DNA of 10,885 nucleotides, taken from assembly GCA_030038715.1 (NCBI GenBank), contig JASHSO010000538.1, forward strand, positions 1 through 10,885. Reading direction: 5' to 3'. Shown here piece after piece: positions 6,169 to 10,885 of this stretch. The stretch comes from Streptosporangiaceae bacterium. GTDB lineage: Bacteria > Actinomycetota > Actinomycetes > Streptosporangiales > Streptosporangiaceae. Each line of letters opens with the position of its first letter. Positions within the stretch are counted from its first letter, which is position 1. The notes beneath the pieces are model-generated. The model saw only the letters and a list, made by a program, of their open reading frames with translations, was not told the origin of the DNA and did not search any database. A program made the translations under genes and the position numbers.

Positions 6169-7239
6169 ATGGGCGCCTTGATCGCGGTGGCGGGCTGCTG
6201 GCTAGCGGCTTGCGGCACTGGCCAGTCAGGCGGGCCGGCCGGGGCCACGACCGTCCCGGCGTCGCAGCTGGCGCTGCGCCCATCACCACAGGGCGACTAC
6301 ACCGTCGGAGTTCCAGTTGGCTGGTCTGCCCAGCCGGTGGCGGGCACGGACTTCCTCAAGCTCACCCGCGGCGGATCGACTAGCAGCATCGATGTGTTCC
6401 CCGGCATCGTCGTTTCCGACCTCCGCTACCAAGAACAGGAGGACAGCTGCGACCAGGCATACGAGGCCGACCCGTTCACTGCGCCCAACCTCACCACCTG
6501 CAGCTCGGCTGCAGTGCAGACGCAGCTGCAGGACTCAAGCCGGCCGTGGACTCCCCAGCAGGCGCTTCAGGTCATCCTCACGGCGCTCGGCCAGTCGGCC
6601 AGCTTCGGCACGCCCGTGCTGACTGCGACATCCTCCGATTCAGCGGCGTTCCGGGTGGCCGGTGTAGCGCAGGGCCAGCCACTGAGCACCAGCGGGTTCA
6701 TCACGGTCCTGTCGGTACGCAACCCGTTGCTAGCCTCGGGCAGCGGTAGCGGCTGGACTAGCGTGGCGCTGCTCGGCGCGTGCCAGGCACCATCCGGTCA
6801 GGCCCGCCAAGTGCAGGCAGTCTGCAGCCAGGTACTCGGCTCGTTCCACCCCGCCGCGGTCTTCTGGAGCAACCTCGCCAGCCAGCTGGCCGGCCGGTAC
6901 CAGCAGGAAGAACAAATCCTGCTGCAGATCGGCGACACCGACGCGGCCGGGTTCGCTCAAAGCGGGCAGCTGATCGGTCAGTGGGGCAGCTCGATGCAGC
7001 AGTTGCAGACCCGCGTCTACCAGAGCATCCAGGCCAGCAGCCTGGACACTGGCCAGCACGCGATCGCGGCGCTCGGCGGCAACAACCTGGAGCAGGACCC
7101 GGGGACCGGCGCCGTCTACTCCCTGCCCGCGGGATTCGGCGGCTATTGCCTGGACACAACGGGGACCACCGCTGTCGTCGGCAGCGGCGTCACTCCCGGA
7201 GTCGACGGCTGCGCCACGGTGCTACGAGCAACTAGCTGA
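6169..7239 (+). CDS. putative secreted lipoprotein, function unknown
   Basis: A 356-residue ORF from the ATG at 6169, with CAAGG 8 bases upstream. The start MGALIAVAGCWLAACG is a hydrophobic segment ending in the lipobox LAAC, so C15 would be lipidated after export. From this start the signal lacks the usual basic N-terminus. The open in-frame codons just upstream (6133-6168) encode RRAGLLGGKAVT, which would supply a twin-arginine-like basic region, so the ancestral start may be further upstream. After the lipobox there is a Gly/Ser/Thr-rich linker, then a region around GDYTVGVPVGWSAQ that resembles the start of small globular domains in actinobacterial lipoproteins, and a Gln-rich helical stretch near residues 245-285. 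Six cysteines after C15 fall in three spaced pairs, as expected for disulfides outside the membrane. I recognise no family. The gene is divergent from the LAL regulator. Confidence 0.75.
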   Translation: MGALIAVAGCWLAACGTGQSGGPAGATTVPASQLALRPSPQGDYTVGVPVGWSAQPVAGTDFLKLTRGGSTSSIDVFPGIVVSDLRYQEQEDSCDQAYEADPFTAPNLTTCSSAAVQTQLQDSSRPWTPQQALQVILTALGQSASFGTPVLTATSSDSAAFRVAGVAQGQPLSTSGFITVLSVRNPLLASGSGSGWTSVALLGACQAPSGQARQVQAVCSQVLGSFHPAAVFWSNLASQLAGRYQQEEQILLQIGDTDAAGFAQSGQLIGQWGSSMQQLQTRVYQSIQASSLDTGQHAIAALGGNNLEQDPGTGAVYSLPAGFGGYCLDTTGTTAVVGSGVTPGVDGCATVLRATS

Positions 7240-7250
7240 GCAGGGCATGC

Positions 7251-7286
7251 TGACCATCAGACTCCCCGGCGGCTCCCGAGTGGTCA
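7251..7286 (+). terminator. possible terminator after the lipoprotein gene
   Basis: TGACCA (7251-7256) and TGGTCA (7281-7286) are perfect 6-base complements 24 bases apart, 12 bases past the lipoprotein stop. The loop is GC-rich and no T-run follows, so this is weak evidence. The rest of the gap up to about 7384 shows nothing clear. Confidence 0.22.
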
Positions 7287-7384
7287 CCAGCACCCGGCTG
7301 AGCGCTCCCCGCAGAGCCAGCGCCGTGCGCAGCACGAGACTGGGCGCAGTTCACAGGTTTCCGGCAGATGCGTATGACACGTAC

Positions 7385-7401
7385 TTGCGACTCTTTTGCA
7401 G
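7385..7401 (+). promoter_or_regulatory. candidate Nur box (nickel-responsive repressor site)
   Basis: TTGCGA-CTCTT-TTGCAG matches the published Streptomyces Nur consensus tTGCaa-N5-ttGCAA at 5 of 6 positions in each half, with the exact 5-base spacer. It sits 57 bases upstream of the nickel/cobalt permease start. Nur is a Fur-family repressor that shuts off nickel uptake when Ni(II) is plentiful. The match and location are seen; binding is inference. Confidence 0.5.
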
Positions 7402-7413
7402 TTCGGTTACCGT
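7385..7413 (+). promoter_or_regulatory. candidate sigma-70-type promoter of the Ni/Co permease
   Basis: TTGCGA (7385-7390) as -35 and TACCGT (7408-7413) as -10 (TAnnnT form) are separated by 17 bases. The start point would be near 7420, giving a leader of about 38 bases to the ATG at 7458. The -35 coincides with the left half of the candidate Nur box, so bound Nur would block polymerase. Confidence 0.4.
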
Positions 7414-7457
7414 GCGAGCAAGGCGGCATCCGCGCCGCGTCCGACCAGAAGGTGTCC

Positions 7458-8609
7458 ATGTCCGCTGTCGCCGCGACCGGAAGACCCGGCTTGGCCGCGA
7501 TGGTGCGCGCGTCGTTCGCCGAGATGACCGGCGCCGAGCGGCGGCGTGTCCTCGGCATGTACGGGTCGATCCTGTTCCTGCACGTGCTCGGGTTCGCGGT
7601 GTTCGTCGCCTACGTGCTGCCGGCGCATTACAAGCTGTTCGGGGTCGGGCTGAGCGTCACTGCCTACACCCTGGGGCTGCGGCACGCCTTCGACGCCGAC
7701 CACATTTCGGCGATCGACAACACCACCCGCAAGGCGATGAACCAGCGTCAGGGCACCGGAAAGCCCCGGCCGTTCGGCTTCGGCTACTTCTTCTCTCTCG
7801 GCCACTCCACGATCGTGATCGCCATCGGAGTGGGGATCATCCTCGCCGAGAAGACGGTGTTGCCCGCCGTCACCCACTCCAACTCCTCGCTGGAATCGTT
7901 CGGCGGCACGTTCGGCACAATCGTGTCAGCGGCCTTCCTGTTCCTGATCGCGCTGCTCAACCTGGTCATTCTCGCCGGGATCGTGCGCGTGTTCCGAGCG
8001 ATGCGGCGCGGCGAGTACGACGAGGCCGAGCTGGAGCGGCAGCTCGATAAGCGCGGGTTCTTCTACCGCTTCTTCGGGAAGTGGATGAACGCCATCGACA
8101 AAGAGTGGCAGATGTACCCGGTCGGCGTGGTGTTCGGCATGGGCTTCGACACGGCCACCGAGGTCGCTCTGCTGACCACCACCGCGCTGCTGGCCTCCGA
8201 GCACATCCCCTGGCAGGCCATCCTCGCCCTGCCCATCCTGTTCACCGCTGGTATGTCACTCATGGACACCAGCGACGGGCTGTTCATGAACGTCGCCTAC
8301 GGCTGGGCTTTCTTCAACCCAGTCCGCAAGGTCTACTACAACCTGGCCATTACTGGCCTGTCGGTGGCTATCTGCATGTTCATCGGCGGCATCGAGACCC
8401 TTAGCCTCGTCCCCCTCGAAGTCCACGGGGTCAGCCAGACCAGCGGCTTCTGGGGTTTCATGTACAACTTCAACATCAACACGGCCGGGTTCGTCATCGT
8501 CGGGATGTTCCTCGTGACGTGGATCGCAGCGATCCTCATCTGGAAATACGCTCACATCGAAGAGAAATGGACGGCCCGCCTCCAGGTCCTTGACGCCGGG
8601 CCAGACTAG
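7458..8609 (+). CDS. nicT: nickel/cobalt transporter, NiCoT (HoxN/HupN/NixA) family
   Basis: A 383-residue membrane permease for high-affinity uptake of Ni(II) and/or Co(II). All NiCoT signatures are present: RHAFDADHI with the metal-binding H76-x4-D81-H82 in helix II, FFSLGHST at 111-118, MGFDTATEV at 228-236, and GMSLMDTSDGLFM at 265-277. About eight hydrophobic segments are visible, with a charged cytoplasmic loop after helix IV (about 180-218). The ATG at 7458 was chosen because AGAAGG lies 5 bases upstream and the N-terminus is then short and cytoplasmic. An earlier ATG at 7368 would start inside the predicted promoter. The metal would feed enzymes such as urease, Ni-superoxide dismutase, hydrogenase or cobalamin synthesis, none of which is in the window. 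Family members differ in Ni or Co preference and the sequence does not settle this; the upstream Nur-like site favours nickel. Confidence 0.95.
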   Translation: MSAVAATGRPGLAAMVRASFAEMTGAERRRVLGMYGSILFLHVLGFAVFVAYVLPAHYKLFGVGLSVTAYTLGLRHAFDADHISAIDNTTRKAMNQRQGTGKPRPFGFGYFFSLGHSTIVIAIGVGIILAEKTVLPAVTHSNSSLESFGGTFGTIVSAAFLFLIALLNLVILAGIVRVFRAMRRGEYDEAELERQLDKRGFFYRFFGKWMNAIDKEWQMYPVGVVFGMGFDTATEVALLTTTALLASEHIPWQAILALPILFTAGMSLMDTSDGLFMNVAYGWAFFNPVRKVYYNLAITGLSVAICMFIGGIETLSLVPLEVHGVSQTSGFWGFMYNFNINTAGFVIVGMFLVTWIAAILIWKYAHIEEKWTARLQVLDAGPD

Positions 8610-8679
8610 GCAGGCAGCCGACACGGCTAACGAGGACGGCGGAGGCGGGTGCCGTCCGAAGACATCTCGGTACGCGGTC

Positions 8680-8697
8680 GGCCGGCGCCCGCCGGCC
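8680..8697 (+). terminator. GC-rich hairpin after the permease gene
   Basis: GGCCGGCG and CGCCGGCC form a perfect palindromic stem (7 bp with a 4-base loop in practice), 70 bases past the permease stop. No T-run follows, which is common in actinobacteria. It is a plausible terminator. The rest of the 203-base gap to 8812 shows only a -10-like TAAAGT at 8761 without a matching -35. Confidence 0.4.
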
Positions 8698-8812
8698 TGG
8701 TTCCCGGCAGTCTGCGGGCCGAACCGGGCTCCGCGGACCTGCCGTGGCCCCCGCTAAGCGTAAAGTTCGTTGCGGTGACGCAGGTTTTGCGCCTGAAGCA
8801 TGGAGGCAAGCG

Positions 8813-9940
8813 GTGCTGGTCGTGATCGGCGGGGGCCCTTACGGCATCGCTACGGCGGCAGCGGCCATCGAGGCCGGCATCGAAACGGTGGTGGTCGGCC
8901 GCCCGCTGAGCTTCTGGACCGACAACATGCCGGCCGGCATGTACCTGCGCTCCGGCCCCGACTGGCATCTAGATGCTTCGCAGGTGCACACCTTTGAGGC
9001 GTTCCTTGCCGAGCGCGGAATCGCTGCCGCGGACATCGATCCGGTCCCGATCGCGGTCTTCCTGGACTACGCCAGCTGGTTCCAGCGGCACAAGCACGTC
9101 GAGGTGCAGGAGTGCCTGGTCACCGCACTGCGCAGGAACGGCGACGGCTCCTTCCTCGTGGCTCTCGACAACGGGCAAACGCTGGCAGCCGAGTCCGTGG
9201 TGGCTGCGCCGGGCGTGCGCTACTTCCAGAACCGGCCCGACTGGAGCACATCGCTTGCAGCCGCGCTGTGCTCGCACACCTGCGAGCTTGTCCGGTTCGA
9301 CGACTTCGACGGCGCCCGGGTCCTGATTGTCGGCGGTCGGCAGAGCGCGTACGAGTGGGCCGCGCTGGTCGGCGAGCACGGGGCCGAGCGGATCGACATC
9401 GTGCACCGGCACGACGTGCCGCGCTTCGAGCGGGTCAGCTGGAAGTTCGTCGATCCCTACCTCGACCAGACGCTTGCCAAGCCGGACTGGTGGCGGACAC
9501 TCCCCCCCTCCGAACAGCAGGCGATCGCGCGCCAGTTCTGGGAGGTGGGCAGGCTAACCCTGGAGTGGTGGCTGACGCCCCGGCTGCAAGGGGACAGGTT
9601 CTGTCGGCGCCCGGGAACGTCGGTCGTTTCGGTAGCGGCCGAGAACTCGGGTGCGGCACGGGTACGGCTGAGCGACGGTACCGAACTCAGCGCTGACCGG
9701 ATCGTGCTGGCCACCGGGTACAAGGCAGAGCTTGATCGCGTCCCCTACCTCGCCGAGGTGCTCGACGACATCGAGGTCGCCGACGGGTTCCCGGTGCTCG
9801 ACGAGACGTTCCAGACCAGCCTCCCGGGCCTATACCTCCCAGGTTTCACCGGCACTCGGGACTTCGGCCCGTTCTTCGGGTTCACCAAGGGCTGCCCGGC
9901 CGCCGCCGCGCTCGTTACGCAGGGGCTCATGCAGCACTGA
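8813..9940 (+). CDS. FAD/NAD(P)H-dependent oxidoreductase (flavin monooxygenase-like)
   Basis: A 375-residue two-dinucleotide-fold flavoprotein. The FAD fold starts at once with MLVVIGGGPYG (GGGPYG at 6-11). GRPLSFW at 29-35 followed by a MPAGMYLRS stretch is typical of a group often labelled flavin-containing monooxygenase, lysine/ornithine N-hydroxylase-like or FAD-dependent urate hydroxylase-like. The NAD(P)H fold is VLIVGGRQSAYEWA from 170, and the ATGY motif is at 300-303. The C-terminal GLYLPGFTGTRDFGPFFGF stretch closes the FAD site. The GTG at 8813 was chosen because GGAGG lies 6 bases upstream and the protein then starts right at the first beta strand; an ATG at 8744 would add 23 unlikely residues. 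The substrate is unknown. No signal peptide is seen. The gene stands alone, downstream of the Ni/Co permease and convergent with the repeat-protein gene, so its neighbours do not indicate a pathway. Confidence 0.88.
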   Translation: MLVVIGGGPYGIATAAAAIEAGIETVVVGRPLSFWTDNMPAGMYLRSGPDWHLDASQVHTFEAFLAERGIAAADIDPVPIAVFLDYASWFQRHKHVEVQECLVTALRRNGDGSFLVALDNGQTLAAESVVAAPGVRYFQNRPDWSTSLAAALCSHTCELVRFDDFDGARVLIVGGRQSAYEWAALVGEHGAERIDIVHRHDVPRFERVSWKFVDPYLDQTLAKPDWWRTLPPSEQQAIARQFWEVGRLTLEWWLTPRLQGDRFCRRPGTSVVSVAAENSGAARVRLSDGTELSADRIVLATGYKAELDRVPYLAEVLDDIEVADGFPVLDETFQTSLPGLYLPGFTGTRDFGPFFGFTKGCPAAAALVTQGLMQH

Positions 9941-9943
9941 ACG

Positions 9944-9980
9944 CCGCTGGCCGACAGCGCAAACGCGGCTCGCCCAGCGG
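9944..9980. terminator. candidate bidirectional terminator between convergent genes
   Basis: CCGCTGG (9944-9950) and CCAGCGG (9974-9980) are perfect 7-base complements with a 23-base loop, filling the 42-base gap between two convergent stop codons. The position suits a shared terminator. No T-run is present and the loop is long. Confidence 0.4.
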
Positions 9981-9982
9981 GG

Positions 9983-10885
9983 TTAGCGGGGCAGGTGCCA
10001 GCCCCAGGTGCTGCCGTTCCAGTGCTCGATCAGGGTGGAGGCCCAGTCGGTCGTGCCCACTGCCCACACGTTGTCGGCCGAGATGATGACCACATCTTCA
10101 AATGCGTTCAGGTAGCCGGCGGGCGGGTTGGCGCTGGGCACCGCTGCCCAGCTGCTGCCGTTCCAGTGGAAGGCCGCGGTCCCGCATTGGGGGCCGCCGT
10201 TCGAGCAGACGTTGGGGTTGGTGTACCCGACCGCCCAGGCGTCCTGCGGTGACGCGGCCGCCACGGCGATGAGGTCGGTCTGACCGGTCGGGTTGGGGCT
10301 GGGTACCACGGACCAGCGGTAGCCGTTCCAGTGCAGGGTCAGCGACTGGTAGCTGCCGCCGGGCCCGGATTGGGTGTAGCCAACCGCCCATGCGTTATCG
10401 GGCCCGGTCGCGGCTATGCCCTGCAGGGTGCCGAAGCCGCCGGGCGCGTGGCTGGCTATCTGGCGCCACCGTGTGCCGTTCCAGTGTTCGATCAGCGTCC
10501 GCGTTGCGGGCCCGGAACCGATCCAGCCGACGGCCCAGGCGTTCGACGCAGAGGTCGCCGCTACGGCCCGCAACTGGCCGCCCGCAGGCGCGGGATACTG
10601 CGCCAGGCTCCAGGATTGCCCGTTCCAGTGCTCGATCAAGGGGACATTGGCGGTCCCGACGCCAGGACCGGGGCCGATGCCGCCGACCGCCCAGGCGTTG
10701 TCAGCTGACGTGGCCGCAATGCTGTTGAAGAAGCCGCCGTCCGCCAGGCTGGGAGTGGCAACCGGGGTCCAAGACTGGCCGTTCCAGTGCTCGGCTAGGG
10801 TCTGCGGGGAGAACCAGTCGGTGCCTCCGACTGCCCACACATCGTCGGCGGACGGCGCGGTCACGCCGACTAGGAAGCCGGGCGC
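9983..10885 (-). CDS. WAVG/HWNG repeat protein, probable beta-propeller (5' truncated by window edge)
   Basis: The frame is open to the right edge, so the N-terminus is missing; a GTG at 10864 lies inside a repeat and is not the start. At least 300 residues are visible. They consist of six repeats of about 48-55 residues, each with a WAVG strand (ADNAWAVG or similar) and a HWNG-x-x-W strand followed by V-x-S/T-P. The last repeat ends near the C-terminus (HWNGSTWGWHLPR). Between repeats there are I/V-A-A-T-S/G stretches. Such W- and G-rich repeats form kelch-like beta-propeller blades in actinobacterial proteins, many of them secreted. A signal peptide would be off-window, so export is only likely. 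No catalytic motif is seen; a binding or scaffold role on the cell surface is the usual guess. Two cysteines in repeat 5 could form a local disulfide. Confidence 0.8.
   Translation of the reverse strand, partial: APGFLVGVTAPSADDVWAVGGTDWFSPQTLAEHWNGQSWTPVATPSLADGGFFNSIAATSADNAWAVGGIGPGPGVGTANVPLIEHWNGQSWSLAQYPAPAGGQLRAVAATSASNAWAVGWIGSGPATRTLIEHWNGTRWRQIASHAPGGFGTLQGIAATGPDNAWAVGYTQSGPGGSYQSLTLHWNGYRWSVVPSPNPTGQTDLIAVAAASPQDAWAVGYTNPNVCSNGGPQCGTAAFHWNGSSWAAVPSANPPAGYLNAFEDVVIISADNVWAVGTTDWASTLIEHWNGSTWGWHLPR
10014..10789 (-). repeat. six-copy intragenic repeat array
   Basis: The 11-base block ccgttccagtg (as read on the + strand), coding for HWNG on the - strand, occurs six times at 10014, 10158, 10323, 10476, 10620 and 10779. 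The spacings are 144, 165, 153, 144 and 159 bases, all multiples of three. Each copy sits in a larger diverged unit that also includes the WAVG codons. This is a coding repeat, not a mobile element. Confidence 0.9.

Noticed and set aside
7240..7457. Cobalamin or NiCo riboswitch upstream of the permease
   Set aside because: No B12-box-like or NiCo-riboswitch-like conserved blocks could be found; the Nur-like site explains the region better.
7247..8050. + strand open frame, 267 codons, overlapping the permease
   Set aside because: Arginine-rich shadow of the permease reading frame with no motif.
8744..8812. ATG 8744 as start of the FMO-like gene
   Set aside because: Adds 23 residues before the first beta strand and lacks a ribosome binding site; GTG 8813 has GGAGG at ideal spacing.
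10014..10789. Regularly spaced repeats as a CRISPR array
   Set aside because: Repeats are in phase with a coding frame, only 11 bases identical, and intervening sequence is itself repeat-like protein code.

Overview
The window is high-GC DNA with GTG as well as ATG starts, a large LAL-type LuxR regulator, a MerR/MerB pair and a WAVG/HWNG repeat protein. All of this points to an actinobacterium, probably a filamentous, soil-type one; the species cannot be named from the sequence. Coding density is high and no tRNA, rRNA, CRISPR array, insertion sequence or phage gene was seen.

Left end (1-1325, + strand): a tightly overlapping organomercury-resistance operon. It holds the 3' part of merR with its three Hg(II)-binding cysteines, merB with an intact Cys/Asp/Cys catalytic set, and a small thioredoxin-like protein with two cysteines. 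Stop and start codons overlap (GTGA, ATGA), so the three are probably translationally coupled. No mercuric reductase (merA) or mercury transporter lies in the window, although the mer promoter region is off the left edge.

Centre left (1419-5747, - strand): a LAL/MalT-type ATPase-TPR-LuxR regulator, followed by a group-A-like FAD-dependent oxidoreductase. The two probably form a regulator-target pair. A similar gapped motif (GGTAA..CCTA..GCGTTAG, read on the - strand) lies upstream of both genes.

Centre (5748-7239): a leader region divergent from the LAL gene. It contains a nested inverted repeat that covers the Shine-Dalgarno of a 21-codon ORF. An in-frame TAG ends that ORF, and the same frame then continues through a twin-arginine/lipobox signal into a 356-aa putative lipoprotein. 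This looks like a nonsense-interrupted, recoded or leader-peptide-controlled lipoprotein gene.

Right (7240-10885): a NiCoT-family Ni/Co permease with a candidate Nur box overlapping its predicted promoter, then a two-Rossmann FAD/NAD(P)H oxidoreductase with a strong GGAGG start. Convergent from the right edge is a 5'-truncated repeat protein with six WAVG...HWNG units, probably an extracellular beta-propeller.

The modules look functionally separate, apart from a metal theme at both ends (Hg, Ni/Co) and redox flavoenzymes. The observations most worth following up are the TAG-interrupted lipoprotein reading frame with its structured leader, the merR-merB-Trx operon without merA, and the Nur-box/promoter overlap.
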